From NCBI GenBank assembly GCA_000342265.1, contig CP004348.1, forward strand, positions 930,001 to 994,000: a stretch of DNA of 64,000 nucleotides. Reading direction: 5' to 3'. Origin of the DNA: a beta proteobacterium CB. Lineage in GTDB: Bacteria > Pseudomonadota > Gammaproteobacteria > Burkholderiales > Burkholderiaceae. The translations under genes were made by a program, and so were the position numbers. The notes beneath the pieces are model-generated. The model was given only the letters and a program-made list of their open reading frames with translations. It was not told where the DNA came from and made no database searches. Shown in pieces: positions 22,591 through 32,982 of the stretch (positions are counted from its first letter, which is position 1; the number at the start of each line of letters is the position of its first letter).

Positions 22591-24057
22591 ATGCCTTTTA
22601 CGCTTCGTGGCGACGATGTTTGCCAACCAACCCCACCTACCCCGTTACCCCATCCTTATTGGGTTGCGTTTTCACCATCTGTCGCCAAGCTATTGAATTT
22701 GGAGCTTGGAGATGATGGCTTACCCAAAGATCCTGAATGGCTAGAGGTATTGGCGGGAAATCAACTGAACGTGGGTGAGTTAATATTTTCTGATCCAATT
22801 TCTACGGCTTATAGCGGACATCAGTTTGGGTCATGGGCGGGGCAATTGGGTGATGGCCGTGCCATCCTGCTTGGCGATATCAATCAACTGGAGCTGCAAT
22901 TAAAAGGCGCTGGTAGAACGCACTACTCCAGAATGGGTGACGGCAGAGCGGTCTTAAGATCTTCTATTCGTGAGTTTCTGTGTAGTGAAGCCATGCATGC
23001 TCTTGGCCTACCCACCAGCCGAGCTCTTGCAGTAGTTGGATCAAAGCAAGCTGTGAGACGAGAAACGATAGAAACTGCAGCAGTATGCTCTCGTGTTGCT
23101 CCAAGCTTTATTCGTATTGGACACTTTGAACACTTTGCATCACTTCAGAATTTGACTCGCCTGCAAGAATTGGCAGACCTTTTGATTGCCAAATTCTATC
23201 CTGAGTGTGCATCCACAAAAGAGCCCTACTTAAACCTATTCAAAGAGATTAGCGCTCGCAATGCAAAATTAGTTGCTGGTTGGCAAGCTGTAGGCTTTTG
23301 TCATGGTGTTTTAAATAGTGACAACATCAGCGCCTTGGGCCTAACTATTGACTATGGCCCTTTCGGATTCTTAGATCAGTTTGAAATTGACCACATATGC
23401 AATCACAGTGATCATAGCGGCCGATATTCCTATCACCGTCAACCCCAAATAATGCACTGGAACATGGCCTGTCTAGCTAGCGCAATGCTTCCCTTATTGG
23501 AGTTAGAGCATTCTGCAGAAGAATCTCAAGCCCTGTTGCGCTCCGCCCTGGAAGAGTTTCCCATCATTTATGCGGCAGAATGGCAGCGGGCATTTCGATT
23601 AAAGCTGGGATTGCAATCCCAGCAAGATAGTGACATTTCACTGATTGAACGACTACTGCAAGCAATGCATGACTCAAAGGTAGATTTCACTAACTTCTTT
23701 CGCAGCCTCGGTAAGGTCAAAAAAGATTCTAAATCAGTGGAAATATCGCAAAGAGATGAATTTGTCGATCGCAAAAATATTGATCAATGGTTTGCCGACT
23801 ACTTGAATAGGCTGCAATCTGAAGCTTTGAGTGATGTAGACAGAAAAACTCTGATGGATAAAGTTAACCCCAAATACATTCTTAGAAATTATCTAGCTCA
23901 AACTGCCATTGAAAAAGCGCAACACGATGACTTCTCTGAAGTAGATGCCTTATTAACAATATTGAGTAATCCATTTGATGAGCAGATGGAATTTGATAGA
24001 TACTCAAAACCACCACCACTTGATATGCAGCGCGTTGCAGTTAGCTGCTCCTCATAA
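22591..24057 (+). CDS. selO: Protein adenylyltransferase SelO (YdiU)
   Basis: SelO is a pseudokinase-fold enzyme that transfers AMP to proteins and takes part in redox stress responses. The 488 residues align well with E. coli YdiU along the length: YSGHQFGSWAGQLGDGRA, the ATP-site LKGAGRTHYSRMGDGRAVLRS, HGVLNSDN and DYGPFGFLD. The protein ends in SCSS, the conserved C-terminal Cys motif that is selenocysteine in some eukaryotic members. msrB follows after 18 bp, a redox-repair neighbour that fits the role. Confidence 0.95.
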   Translation: MPFTLRGDDVCQPTPPTPLPHPYWVAFSPSVAKLLNLELGDDGLPKDPEWLEVLAGNQLNVGELIFSDPISTAYSGHQFGSWAGQLGDGRAILLGDINQLELQLKGAGRTHYSRMGDGRAVLRSSIREFLCSEAMHALGLPTSRALAVVGSKQAVRRETIETAAVCSRVAPSFIRIGHFEHFASLQNLTRLQELADLLIAKFYPECASTKEPYLNLFKEISARNAKLVAGWQAVGFCHGVLNSDNISALGLTIDYGPFGFLDQFEIDHICNHSDHSGRYSYHRQPQIMHWNMACLASAMLPLLELEHSAEESQALLRSALEEFPIIYAAEWQRAFRLKLGLQSQQDSDISLIERLLQAMHDSKVDFTNFFRSLGKVKKDSKSVEISQRDEFVDRKNIDQWFADYLNRLQSEALSDVDRKTLMDKVNPKYILRNYLAQTAIEKAQHDDFSEVDALLTILSNPFDEQMEFDRYSKPPPLDMQRVAVSCSS

Positions 24058-24075
24058 TCCAAGACCTTTAAGACC

Positions 24076-24489
24076 ATGACCAAAAAAACAGATCAAGAAT
24101 ATAAAAATACACTGAGCGATATTCAATATCGCGTTACGCGTGAGGCGGCAACAGAAAGGCCATTTTCTGGCGAGTTCTGGGATCACTGGACCGATGGACA
24201 GTATCGCTGCATATGCTGTGATACCCCTTTATTTGCATCATCCACAAAGTTTGATGCTGGATGCGGATGGCCAAGTTACAACGCCCCAAAAAACAATGAT
24301 GCAATTACCGAAATTCGGGATGTATCCCATGGAATGATTCGCACCGAAGTCCGCTGCACTCAGTGCGATGCACACTTGGGGCACGTATTTGAAGATGGTC
24401 CACAGCCTACCGGTCTGCGCTACTGCATCAACTCGGCATCTTTGAAATTTGAGCCATCTGAGAATGCCACCCCCGGTAAAGCAGAATAA
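24076..24489 (+). CDS. msrB: Peptide-methionine (R)-S-oxide reductase
   Basis: MsrB reduces the R form of methionine sulfoxide in proteins. The 137 residues carry two structural CxxC zinc motifs (CICC near residue 46 and CTQC near 95), the substrate site [16 protein letters not shown] and the catalytic Cys in RYCINSASL. It lies close behind selO, and yciB follows after 26 bp, so the four genes to bolA may form one unit. Confidence 0.97.
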   Translation: MTKKTDQEYKNTLSDIQYRVTREAATERPFSGEFWDHWTDGQYRCICCDTPLFASSTKFDAGCGWPSYNAPKNNDAITEIRDVSHGMIRTEVRCTQCDAHLGHVFEDGPQPTGLRYCINSASLKFEPSENATPGKAE

Positions 24490-24515
24490 TTCTCAAATAG
24501 CAGGATAATCACCGC

Positions 24516-25064
24516 ATGAAATTCCTATTCGACCTCTTCCCTATCATCCTCTTTTTTATTGCCTTTAAATTTGGTGATATCTACACTGCAACTATCGTCG
24601 CTATGGTTGCCACGATTGGACAAATTCTTTGGGTTTACTATCGTCATCGCAAAATTGATGCGATGCAATGGGTTAGCCTAGTCATGATTCTAGTTTTCGG
24701 TAGCTTGACTATTTTCTTGCACGATAAGACCTTTATTCAACTTAAACCAACCGCTTTGTATTGGCTATTTGCAGGCGCACTATTTATTAGTGCTCAGTTC
24801 TTTCAAAAGAACTGGATTCAGGTATTGATGGGTAAGCAGATTACGCTCAAAGAACGTAGCTCCAAATCAGTTTGGCATCAAGTGAATATGGCCTGGGCAT
24901 TATTCTTCTTTTTTATGGGTGCCCTCAATCTCTATATTGCCTTTGAGTTCTCTGAGGAAGCCTGGGTCAACTTTAAGCTATTTGGTAGCACCGGATTATT
25001 GGTTATTTTCGTGATTCTCCAGGGAATCTGGCTAAGTCGCCATATGGAGCACCCTACAGAATGA
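24516..25064 (+). CDS. yciB: Inner membrane protein YciB (septation protein A family)
   Basis: A 182-residue integral membrane protein with about five hydrophobic segments. MKFLFDLFPIILFFIAFKFG at the start and NWIQVLMGKQITL in the middle are typical of YciB/IspA, needed for normal septation and envelope integrity in enterobacteria and Shigella. It shares 4 bp with the following bolA-like gene, indicating translational coupling. Confidence 0.93.
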   Translation: MKFLFDLFPIILFFIAFKFGDIYTATIVAMVATIGQILWVYYRHRKIDAMQWVSLVMILVFGSLTIFLHDKTFIQLKPTALYWLFAGALFISAQFFQKNWIQVLMGKQITLKERSSKSVWHQVNMAWALFFFFMGALNLYIAFEFSEEAWVNFKLFGSTGLLVIFVILQGIWLSRHMEHPTE

Positions 25065-25345
25065 GCATCAATCAACAGAGAATTGCTCTCTTTGAAGCAG
25101 ATTTGAGGTCAGCATTTCGGGTGGATCAATTAAAGATCGAGGATGAAAGTCATCTCCATGCAGGCCATGCAGGCGCTGCCTCTGGTGGTGGGCACTTTAA
25201 ACTCACGATCGTAGCCCCAGAATTTGAGGGGATGAATAAGGTGGCGCGGCACAGAGCTATCTACGCCGCCCTAAATGAGCACTTTCCAGCAGCCATTCAT
25301 GCCCTGACTATTCTGGCATTCACCCCTAGTGAAAGCACTAATTAA
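25061..25345 (+). CDS. BolA-family protein
   Basis: A 94-residue protein with the BolA fold: DESHLHAGHAGA near residues 28-39, then GGHFKLTIVAPEF and RHRAIYAALNEHFPAAIHALTI. The His in the HLHAGH stretch and the C-terminal His are the ligands that BolA proteins use to bind a [2Fe-2S] cluster with a monothiol glutaredoxin. It starts inside the end of yciB (ATGA overlap), a common betaproteobacterial arrangement. The PPIase gene follows. Confidence 0.92.
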   Translation: MSINQQRIALFEADLRSAFRVDQLKIEDESHLHAGHAGAASGGGHFKLTIVAPEFEGMNKVARHRAIYAALNEHFPAAIHALTILAFTPSESTN

Positions 25346-25399
25346 GTCAGGATTGCTTTAAGATTCCCCTTTTACTCCCTATTTATTATTTTCTAGACT

Positions 25400-26194
25400 A
25401 TGTTGAACACACGCCGAATCTTTACCATTAGCGCTTGTAGCCTTGCACTCCTCTCATCAGCAGTACAAGCGCAAAATGCTGCCATCGTGAATGGCAAGCC
25501 AATCCCGAAAGCACAGCTAGATAAATTAATTCAAAAATCGAATCAGCCAGACAATCCTCAAGTTCGCGAGCAGGGAAGAGAAATGTTGGTCACACGCGAG
25601 CTCATTTTGCAAGAAGCCAATAATCGCGGTATCACCCAAAAGGAATCTGTTAAGGAGCAATTAGAACAGTCCAAGATGGGCGTGTTAATTGCTGCCGTGT
25701 TTGAGGATTTCGTTGAAAGAGAAGGCGTAAGTGAAGCTGAGTTGAAGGCTGCTTACGATCAAGTTAAAGGGCAATACACCGGCAAGGAATACCATGTTGA
25801 ACATATCCTGGTTGAAAAAGAAGCTGATGCCAAAGCGATTACCGCCCAAATTAAAGCTGGCGGCAACTTTGAACAGATAGCCAAAGAAAAGTCCAAGGAT
25901 CCTGGCTCCGCTCCTAATGGTGGTGATTTGGGTTGGGTAAGCGATAAGTCCCTCGTGCCAGAATTCTCGAAGGCCATGGTACAGCTTAAAAAAGGTCAAA
26001 TCACTGACAAGCCGGTAAAAACCCAGTACGGTTGGCATATCATCAAATTGGATGATGTACGTGATGTCAAGGCTCCCAGCATGGATGAAATTAAAGATCA
26101 GTTAAAGCAGATGATTACAGCCGATCAGAATTGGCAAAAGGCAAAATTCTCTGAGCTAATGCAAAAGCTTCGTGCCAAAGCAAAGATCCAATAA
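25400..26194 (+). CDS. Periplasmic parvulin-type peptidyl-prolyl isomerase
   Basis: A 264-residue protein with a Sec signal peptide (cleavage near VQAQNA, about 24), a SurA-like N-terminal helical domain and one parvulin domain (about 128-222). The parvulin marks are EYHVEHILVE, FEQIAKEKSKDPGSAPNGGDLGW and TQYGWHIIKLD. It likely assists folding of outer membrane or periplasmic proteins. Only one parvulin domain is present, so it is not a full SurA. A terminator follows. Confidence 0.92.
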   Translation: MLNTRRIFTISACSLALLSSAVQAQNAAIVNGKPIPKAQLDKLIQKSNQPDNPQVREQGREMLVTRELILQEANNRGITQKESVKEQLEQSKMGVLIAAVFEDFVEREGVSEAELKAAYDQVKGQYTGKEYHVEHILVEKEADAKAITAQIKAGGNFEQIAKEKSKDPGSAPNGGDLGWVSDKSLVPEFSKAMVQLKKGQITDKPVKTQYGWHIIKLDDVRDVKAPSMDEIKDQLKQMITADQNWQKAKFSELMQKLRAKAKIQ

Positions 26195-26214
26195 GCTCAG
26201 GCCTTACTACCCTC

Positions 26215-26243
26215 AAAACCCAGACTAAGCCCTGGGTTTTTTC
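26215..26243 (+). terminator. Intrinsic terminator after the PPIase gene
   Basis: The stem AAAACCCAG/CTGGGTTTT with an 8-base loop runs into a T-stretch, 20 bp after the PPIase stop. Confidence 0.85.
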
Positions 26244-26283
26244 TTGCCCAACGAGAAACTTGGTTTCCCTTTATATTTGAACG

Positions 26284-26670
26284 ATGATGATCTTACATAC
26301 TATGCTTAGAGTCGGTAATATGACTCGCTCGATTGATTTCTATACCAAAGTTTTAGGAATGAACTTGCTTCGCACTACTGAACGCCCAGAGCAAAAATAC
26401 TCACTCGCATTTGTAGGCTTTGGGAAAGGAAATTCTGACGGACAGTCTGAGATTGAGCTCACCTTTAATTATGGTGTTGATAGCTATGACTTAGGTAATG
26501 CCTACGGACACATCGCTATCAGTGTTTCTGATGCTTACGCCGCTTGTGAAAAAATCAAAGCTGCCGGCGGAAATGTTACTCGGGAAGCCGGTCCGGTAAT
26601 GGGTGGCGATACTGTAATTGCTTTTGTTACCGACCCCGACGGTTACAAAATTGAGTTAATTCAGCACTAA
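26284..26670 (+). CDS. gloA: Lactoylglutathione lyase (glyoxalase I)
   Basis: GloA turns the methylglyoxal-glutathione adduct into S-lactoylglutathione. The 128 residues align with E. coli Glo[24 protein letters not shown] at the start (metal His at 5, given in part), a metal Glu in SEIELTFN, a His in GHIAISV and the last Glu in KIELIQH. This two-His two-Glu set is complete. The ATG at 26284 reproduces the E. coli N-terminus. The GNAT gene follows after 12 bp. Confidence 0.96.
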   Translation: MMILHTMLRVGNMTRSIDFYTKVLGMNLLRTTERPEQKYSLAFVGFGKGNSDGQSEIELTFNYGVDSYDLGNAYGHIAISVSDAYAACEKIKAAGGNVTREAGPVMGGDTVIAFVTDPDGYKIELIQH

Positions 26671-26682
26671 TTCTCCTGCTAG

Positions 26683-27855
26683 TTGAATCAGGGCGCCATC
26701 CAACTTCGGGTCATTGAGAGCATTTCACAAATTGCTGAAAGCGATTGGAATGCCCTCCTCCCCCCTGATGCCAACCCTTTTGTAACGCACGCATTTCTAA
26801 GTGCACTAGAAAAAACTGGATGCGTAGGAGGCAATACCGGCTGGCAGGTGGTACACTTACTCGCTGAGGACTCTCAATCCAATCTATTGGGCGCAGTACC
26901 ACTCTATCTTAAACAGCACTCCTATGGTGAGTTTGTATTTGATTGGGCGTGGGCGCAGGCGTATGAACAGAATCATATGCCTTACTACCCAAAGGCATTA
27001 TCTGCAATCCCCTTTACCCCAGTTCGTGGACCTAGATTACTTGTATCGCCAAAAGTTGAAAAAGGGGGCATACAAGAAATCTTAGCCTCAGGCTTAAAAA
27101 CACTAGTGAGTCAAAATAGCCTGTCCTCTGCCCATGTGCTTTTCCCGGAAAACGATGAACTGGGGGCGCTCAAAAAGCAAGGGTTCATGATGCGCGACTC
27201 AGTGCAGTTTCATTGGTATAACGCGGGATATTCAGGTTTTGAGGAATTCCTTGCTGCATTGACGATGAAGCGCCGCAAGAATATTCGGCGAGAGCGTGCT
27301 GCCGTTGCCAAGCACCAAATTAGCTATCGTCATATTCCTGGAGTAATCGCTACGAAAGAAGACTGGGCTTTCTTCTATCGCTGTTATGAAAACACTTATA
27401 TCGAACATCGCTCTTCTCCTTACTTAACAGAGGAATGTATTCAATTACTTGGTAGTGATATGCCTGAGAATTTACATCTGATTATTGCCACTCAAGCTGA
27501 GAAGCCGATTGCCTCATCTCTACTAGTAGTCGATCAATTGAATTCAAAAGCCTACGGTCGTTACTGGGGTGCAGTCGAGCACATTCCCTGCCTACATTTT
27601 GAGTTAGCTTATTACCAGGCGATTGAGTATTGCATCCAAGAAGGTATTGAGGTATTTGAAGGAGGAGCTCAGGGTGAGCACAAGATGGCTCGGGGATTTT
27701 TACCAACCACCCTACAGTCTGCGCATTGGATTGCAGATGACGGCTTTTCTAATGCAGTAAAGCGGTTCTTGGAGCGTGAGCGTGAAGGCATGGCAGCTTA
27801 TGTCGATGAGCTCGAGCAACACATTCCCCTGAAATCGACTAAAGTACTGCCATGA
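26683..27855 (+). CDS. GNAT/FemAB-like acyltransferase (COG3146 type)
   Basis: A 390-residue protein with two GNAT-like halves. The C-terminal part shows FEGGAQGEHKMARGFLPTTLQSAHWI (about 325-350, given whole only by position), a well-conserved block of the peptidogalycan biosynthesis/recognition family. The N-terminal part has WNALLPPDANPFVTHAFLSALE. It probably transfers an acyl or aminoacyl group, but the substrate is not known. The start is TTG at 26683, no ATG being available before conserved residues. The stop overlaps the DUF1289 start (ATGA). Confidence 0.85.
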   Translation: MNQGAIQLRVIESISQIAESDWNALLPPDANPFVTHAFLSALEKTGCVGGNTGWQVVHLLAEDSQSNLLGAVPLYLKQHSYGEFVFDWAWAQAYEQNHMPYYPKALSAIPFTPVRGPRLLVSPKVEKGGIQEILASGLKTLVSQNSLSSAHVLFPENDELGALKKQGFMMRDSVQFHWYNAGYSGFEEFLAALTMKRRKNIRRERAAVAKHQISYRHIPGVIATKEDWAFFYRCYENTYIEHRSSPYLTEECIQLLGSDMPENLHLIIATQAEKPIASSLLVVDQLNSKAYGRYWGAVEHIPCLHFELAYYQAIEYCIQEGIEVFEGGAQGEHKMARGFLPTTLQSAHWIADDGFSNAVKRFLEREREGMAAYVDELEQHIPLKSTKVLP

Positions 27856-28109
27856 CTTCTTCCACAAATAACTCACCAGAACAAGCCGGGGCCAATTCTT
27901 TAGCGGTTGGTGATGATGCCTCTGACTCCCCTTGCATTGGAGTCTGCACCACCCTCTATGACGAAATCTGTCAGGGCTGTGGTCGTACCCTAGGCGAAGT
28001 CAGTAATTGGGTATTTTTTAGTCAGGAAGAAAAGGATTTGGTGTGGAAACGCATCCGTGCCGATGGCACTGCAATGCGATTCCAACGTCAAGCGAAAGAG
28101 AATACCTAG
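27852..28109 (+). CDS. DUF1289 small Cys-rich protein
   Basis: An 85-residue protein with the DUF1289 pattern SPCIGVC (about 26-32) and [14 protein letters not shown] (about 40-53). The four Cys suggest a metal or iron-sulfur site. Function is unknown. It overlaps the GNAT gene by 4 bp and, at its other end, overlaps the stop of the ABC-F gene on the opposite strand by 4 bp. Confidence 0.88.
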   Translation: MTSSTNNSPEQAGANSLAVGDDASDSPCIGVCTTLYDEICQGCGRTLGEVSNWVFFSQEEKDLVWKRIRADGTAMRFQRQAKENT

Positions 28110-29713
28110 CCAGCTAATGCTTGGCTACGCAAATACTCTTCGTAGGTTCCTGAGTAATCTACTACCGTGCCGTCCATCTTCACTTCCAGGATGCGATTGG
28201 CTAAGGCAGATACAAATTCACGGTCATGCGAAACAAAGATTAAAGTACCTTCGAATTTTTCAAGCGCAATCTGCAAACTCTCAATAGATTCCATGTCCAT
28301 GTGATTGGTTGGCTCGTCCATTGCTAGGACGTTGTATTTTTGAAGCATCAATTTGCCCCAAATCATTCTCCCCTTCTCACCACCAGACAGCACTTTGACA
28401 GACTTGCCAATATCATCGCCTGAGAACAACAGGCGGCCTAATGTGCCACGAATGACCTGGTCATCGTCGCCTGTATTGCGCCAGTTATTCATCCAATCCA
28501 TAAGTAATTCGTCTTTTGCGAACATCTCAGTATTGTCTTGAGGCATCACACCCACATTGGCGTTTTCTGCCCATTTCACATCACCGCTATCAGCAGCAAT
28601 TCCTTCAAAGCGTTTGCTCAAGATCGTTTTTAGTAATGTTGTCTTGCCTGCGCCATTTTGCCCAATGATGGCAATCTTTTCACCGGCACGCACACCTAGC
28701 TTAAAGTTTTTGAAGATGGTGCGGTCATAGGCTTTAGTCAACGCATTGCACTCAACGGCCATGTTGTGCAGTTTTTTCTCAGCATCAAAACGGATAAATG
28801 GGTTCTGGCGCGAAGAAGGTTTTACTTCAACAATCTCAATCTTCTCCAGCTGTCTTTGACGTGAAGTAGCCTGACGTGCCTTTGATGCATTGGCTGAAAA
28901 TCGAGCCACGAAAGCGGCTAATTCGGCAATTTTTTCTTTGGCTTTAACGTTATTGCTCAGTTGTTGTGATCTTGCCTGAACGGATGCCAGCATGTAGGAA
29001 TCATAATTTCCTGGGTACACCTTGAGTGTTCCATAGTCCATATCAGCCATATGCGTACAAACTTCATTGAGGAAGTGGCGATCATGGGAGATGATGACAA
29101 TCGTGCTCTTAATTTGATTCAGAATATCTTCCAGCCAATGAATGGAATGGATATCCAAGTTATTGGTTGGCTCATCCAGCAACAACACATCTGGATCAGA
29201 GAACAAGGCTTGAGCTAGCAATACGCGCAACTTCCAACCAGGGGCTACATTACTCATAGGGCCATTGTGTTGCTCAATAGGAATACCGATACCTAACAAC
29301 AACTCCCCTGCTTTTGCTTCTGCGGTGTAGCCGCCATACTCGGCATACTTACCTTCGAGCTCAGCAGCCTTCATATAATCTTCGTCAGTGGCATCTGGGT
29401 TGGCATAGATGGCATCGCGCTCCGCTGCAGCCTTCCACATCTCCTCGTGACCCATCATCACCACATCCAGGACGCGAACATCTTCATACGCAAACTGGTC
29501 TTGGCGTAACTTACCCAAACGAATGCCTGGGTCTAAGCTCACATTACCGCTGGTGGGCTCTAACTCGCCCCCCAAAATCTTCATGAAGGTGGATTTACCA
29601 CAGCCGTTAGCGCCAATCAGGCCGTAGCGATTGCCGCCGCCAAACTTAACGGAGATGTTTTCAAACAGGGGTTTTGCCCCAAACTGCATGGTGATATTAG
29701 ATGCGGACAGCAC
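28106..29713 (-). CDS. ybiT: ABC-F ATPase, YbiT type
   Basis: A soluble protein with two ATPase domains and no membrane part, of the ABC-F family that acts on ribosomes. Walker A motifs are GANGCGKST and [18 protein letters not shown] and AMDEPTNH are the Walker B regions. [20 protein letters not shown] (near the start) is nearly the E. coli YbiT N-terminus. The frame is open to an ATG at 29770, but the GTG at 29713 gives 535 residues and matches YbiT exactly in length at the N-terminus. Start choice is therefore by family, not by ribosome-binding site. Confidence 0.9.
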   Translation of the reverse strand: MLSASNITMQFGAKPLFENISVKFGGGNRYGLIGANGCGKSTFMKILGGELEPTSGNVSLDPGIRLGKLRQDQFAYEDVRVLDVVMMGHEEMWKAAAERDAIYANPDATDEDYMKAAELEGKYAEYGGYTAEAKAGELLLGIGIPIEQHNGPMSNVAPGWKLRVLLAQALFSDPDVLLLDEPTNNLDIHSIHWLEDILNQIKSTIVIISHDRHFLNEVCTHMADMDYGTLKVYPGNYDSYMLASVQARSQQLSNNVKAKEKIAELAAFVARFSANASKARQATSRQRQLEKIEIVEVKPSSRQNPFIRFDAEKKLHNMAVECNALTKAYDRTIFKNFKLGVRAGEKIAIIGQNGAGKTTLLKTILSKRFEGIAADSGDVKWAENANVGVMPQDNTEMFAKDELLMDWMNNWRNTGDDDQVIRGTLGRLLFSGDDIGKSVKVLSGGEKGRMIWGKLMLQKYNVLAMDEPTNHMDMESIESLQIALEKFEGTLIFVSHDREFVSALANRILEVKMDGTVVDYSGTYEEYLRSQALAG

Positions 29714-29814
29714 GGATGTGTTTTTACTTTCTGATAGGTCAATTCGAGGGTGCGGATGCAGGTTATGCATCAAAGACCGTTATTTTAACGGCTAGCGCTC
29801 AAAAAAGCCGTAAA

Positions 29815-30525
29815 TTAGACTTTCAGCTTAAATGGGGTGAAATCCGTATGAATATCAAAATGATCTTGATTTTCCTTGCGCTTCAGAAAACCGACTACCG
29901 CGTAGGTTAAAGGGGTTGCTAGCACCTCCCAGGCGGTCTTGAGTACATATTGAGAGATGGCAACAGCTAGAACCTCATTTAAAGGCCACAGACCGTAAAA
30001 AGCCAGCATATAGAACAAAGATGAATCAACCAACTCCCCGCTTGCTGTAGAGCCGATAGTACGCATCCATAAGTAGCGACCTTGGGTCAAAACCTTCATT
30101 TTGGCCAAGGTATAGCTATTTACGAAACTACCGCACCAAAAGGCAGTCATAGAGGCAAGAGCGACGCGCCATGAATTACCAAAAACCGTCTCCATGCCCT
30201 GCTGATAATTGGCCATATAGGATCCAGGGGCTACTGGCAGGGCGATGACCAATTGAGCCATGATTGCCGCAAAGGCAAGAGCTGCAAAACCTGCCCACAC
30301 AGCCCGTCGGTCATAAGCGTAGCCATAGACCTCAGTTAATATGTCGCCAAAAAAATAGGCGATTGGGAAAAAGAGGATCCCAGCCCCAAAAGTCACATTA
30401 CCAAAATAAGGCATGTCTAAAGTCGCAGCCTTACCGGCGCCAATAAAGTTGGAGCACAGCAGAACGACGACAAAACCTGTCAATATCAAGTCGTAGTAGC
30501 GGTGGTGGCGTCTAGGTGAGTCCAT
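29815..30525 (-). CDS. Queuosine precursor transporter (YhhQ family)
   Basis: A 236-residue membrane protein with about six segments. VVVLLCSNFIGAGKA, FPIAYFFGDILTEVYGY and WCGSFVNSYTLAKMKV are family marks of the VUT/YhhQ transporters, which take up preQ0/preQ1 for queuosine. The ATG at 30525 is chosen over the TTG one codon upstream. The gene is single and divergent from gcdH. Confidence 0.9.
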   Translation of the reverse strand: MDSPRRHHRYYDLILTGFVVVLLCSNFIGAGKAATLDMPYFGNVTFGAGILFFPIAYFFGDILTEVYGYAYDRRAVWAGFAALAFAAIMAQLVIALPVAPGSYMANYQQGMETVFGNSWRVALASMTAFWCGSFVNSYTLAKMKVLTQGRYLWMRTIGSTASGELVDSSLFYMLAFYGLWPLNEVLAVAISQYVLKTAWEVLATPLTYAVVGFLKRKENQDHFDIHTDFTPFKLKV

Positions 30526-30619
30526 CAATCAAGAAAAAATGGATAATATAAAGAGAATATCTGTATTCCTAAAATTTCACAGAACGCATATTAAAACCTA
30601 AATAGGACGACCAAGAACC

Positions 30620-31798
30620 ATGAGTAAAGCTAGTTTTAATTGGGCAGACCCCCTACTTCTCGACACACAACTGACTGAAGATGAGCGTATGGTGCGTGAT
30701 GCTGCCGCTGAATATGCTCAAGGTCGTTTAATGCCGCGTATTCATGATGCCTATCGCAATGAAACCACTGATCCAGCAATCTTTCGCGAGATGGGTGAAC
30801 TAGGTCTTTTAGGCATCACAATTCCTGAGGAATATGGTGGTGCGAATTTGAATTACGTTTCTTATGGATTAATTGCCCGCGAAATTGAACGCGTTGACTC
30901 TGGTTACCGCTCCATGATGAGCGTGCAATCCTCTTTAGTCATGGTGCCTATCAATGAATTTGGCAGCGAAGCACAAAAGCAAAAATACCTACCTAAGTTA
31001 GCTACTGGCGAATGGATTGGATGCTTCGGATTGACTGAACCAAACTTTGGCTCTGATGCTGGCGGCATGATTACCAGGGCAAAAAAAGTTCCAGGTGGAT
31101 TCTCCTTAACTGGCTCCAAGATGTGGATCTCCAACTCACCAATTGCAGATGTATTTGTTGTTTGGGCCAAAAACGATGAAGGCTTAATCAGAGGCTTCAT
31201 CCTAGAAAAAGGCATGAAGGGTCTATCTGCACCAAAGATCAGCGGCAAGATGGGTCTACGCGCCTCCATTACTGGTGAAATCGTGATGGATGATGTATTT
31301 GTCCCGGCTGAAAATGAATTCCCAGAAATTACTGGTCTAAAGGGTCCGTTCACCTGCTTAAATTCAGCGCGTTACGGCATCGCTTGGGGCACACTTGGCG
31401 CTGCCGAGTGGTGCTGGTATGCAGCACGTCAATACACTATGGATCGCAAGCAATTTGATCGCCCTCTTGCAGCCAATCAGTTAATTCAGAAAAAGCTCGC
31501 GGATATGCAAACAGAAATTACACTTGCACTTCAAGGCTGTTTACGCTTAGGTCGCATGAAAGATGAAGGTATCGCCGCACCTGAAATTACCTCCATGATG
31601 AAGCGTAACTCTTGCGGAAAATCATTGGATGTCGCCCGTTTAGCCAGAGACATGCATGGTGGAAACGGCATCTCAGATGAGTACGGTGTAGTACGTCACA
31701 TGCTTAACCTAGAGGTTGTGAATACTTATGAGGGTACGCATGATATTCACGCCCTCATTCTGGGTCGCGCACAAACTGGAATTCAAGCCTTCAGTTAA
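30620..31798 (+). CDS. gcdH: Glutaryl-CoA dehydrogenase
   Basis: GcdH oxidises and decarboxylates glutaryl-CoA to crotonyl-CoA in lysine and tryptophan breakdown. The 392 residues show the acyl-CoA dehydrogenase fold. [16 protein letters not shown] (FAD/substrate region), [18 protein letters not shown] and the catalytic Glu in [17 protein letters not shown] near 370 match the glutaryl type. It has no adjacent CoA transferase in this window. Its 3' end overlaps the selU 3' end by 8 bp on the other strand. Confidence 0.93.
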   Translation: MSKASFNWADPLLLDTQLTEDERMVRDAAAEYAQGRLMPRIHDAYRNETTDPAIFREMGELGLLGITIPEEYGGANLNYVSYGLIAREIERVDSGYRSMMSVQSSLVMVPINEFGSEAQKQKYLPKLATGEWIGCFGLTEPNFGSDAGGMITRAKKVPGGFSLTGSKMWISNSPIADVFVVWAKNDEGLIRGFILEKGMKGLSAPKISGKMGLRASITGEIVMDDVFVPAENEFPEITGLKGPFTCLNSARYGIAWGTLGAAEWCWYAARQYTMDRKQFDRPLAANQLIQKKLADMQTEITLALQGCLRLGRMKDEGIAAPEITSMMKRNSCGKSLDVARLARDMHGGNGISDEYGVVRHMLNLEVVNTYEGTHDIHALILGRAQTGIQAFS

Positions 31799-32816
31799 CA
31801 GAAACCTTAGTGATGAGGTCTTTTGCTGCTTTTGCAAAAGCTTCATCACTATCACTCTCGAGTTGCACAAAATGATCTTCGCGATAACTCGGAAAGTTGC
31901 GAACGATTGAAGATTGATAGGATGGGTCATAGTGCACCACCAATAGTTCCTCTACCAAGCCAGCAAAGTCACCAGCATCAATCTCCTGATGCCACTTTTC
32001 AATTTGCACTTTGCCATATCGCGATGTCAATAGACTAAGTTTTTCTTTAAAGCTTTCCGGGTTTGATAGGAAATGTTCATATTCGCGCAATAACCAAGAA
32101 ACACGTGTATTGGTGCTGGAGCGCAGCTCAATGCATTTGCTTTCACGAATGCGATTCATCAAGGGATCCGGAATATGTAGACCCCCAACCTTTTTACTTT
32201 CAGACTCAACAAAAACTATCTTTGAGGAATCGAGTGCATTAAACGCATTCCATAAATTAGTCTCAAAGCCTTTTTGAGAAGGCTGCTCAATATTGGGCTC
32301 ATTGCCAAGTACCGATCCACGGTGGATAGCCAACCCCTCAAGATCCAGAATTTGCTGACCAAGTGCACCAATCTCCTGAAGAATGCGAGTCTTACCACTC
32401 CCAGTCATGCCGGCAATCACTTGAAAAGAGAAATCTCTAGCCGCCTTATCCAGACCATCAATCACAACACGTCGAAATCCTTGATAGCCACTCTGCAGCT
32501 GCATGGCTTTCCAGCCAATGCGATTGAGAATATGAGTAAAGGCGCCACTACGCTCACCGCCACGCCAGCAATAAATTAAGGGGCGCCACTCTCGCGGAAA
32601 ATCACAAAGGGACTTTTCTAAATGATGGGCAATGTTTCTTGAGACATAGGCTGCGCCTAATTTTTTCGCAGCAAATGGCGACACCTGTTTATAGAGGGTG
32701 CCAATTTCGATGCGCTCTTCATTGCTCAGTACTGGTAGATTAATGGCGCCAGGAATGTGATCCAAAGCAAATTCAGCCGGTGATCTGACATCAATAATGG
32801 CATCAAACTCACCCAA
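31791..32816 (-). CDS. selU: tRNA 2-selenouridine synthase
   Basis: SelU (MnmH/YbbB) replaces sulfur with selenium in mnm5s2U34 of tRNAs, through a geranylated intermediate. The rhodanese domain carries the active Cys in [12 protein letters not shown] (about residue 84), and the P-loop domain has [10 protein letters not shown] (about 140). No ATG precedes the conserved IIDVRSP; TTG at 32816 is the first usual start, and the frame is open without stop to about 32886, so a rare start further upstream is possible. No selD, which makes selenophosphate, is in the window. Confidence 0.88.
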   Translation of the reverse strand: MGEFDAIIDVRSPAEFALDHIPGAINLPVLSNEERIEIGTLYKQVSPFAAKKLGAAYVSRNIAHHLEKSLCDFPREWRPLIYCWRGGERSGAFTHILNRIGWKAMQLQSGYQGFRRVVIDGLDKAARDFSFQVIAGMTGSGKTRILQEIGALGQQILDLEGLAIHRGSVLGNEPNIEQPSQKGFETNLWNAFNALDSSKIVFVESESKKVGGLHIPDPLMNRIRESKCIELRSSTNTRVSWLLREYEHFLSNPESFKEKLSLLTSRYGKVQIEKWHQEIDAGDFAGLVEELLVVHYDPSYQSSIVRNFPSYREDHFVQLESDSDEAFAKAAKDLITKVSVN

Positions 32817-32982
32817 AGATGAAGCTAGCTTTTCAATGCTAAAAATGTATGGGTTACTAGATTGCAGACAATATCCTAGCGCTGCTTACTAATGACAGAA
32901 TGAAAAAACCGAAACGGCATATTCATTTGAGGATTAAAAATGCCCCCGGAGATCTCAATGCACATAAATACACACTGAATAA

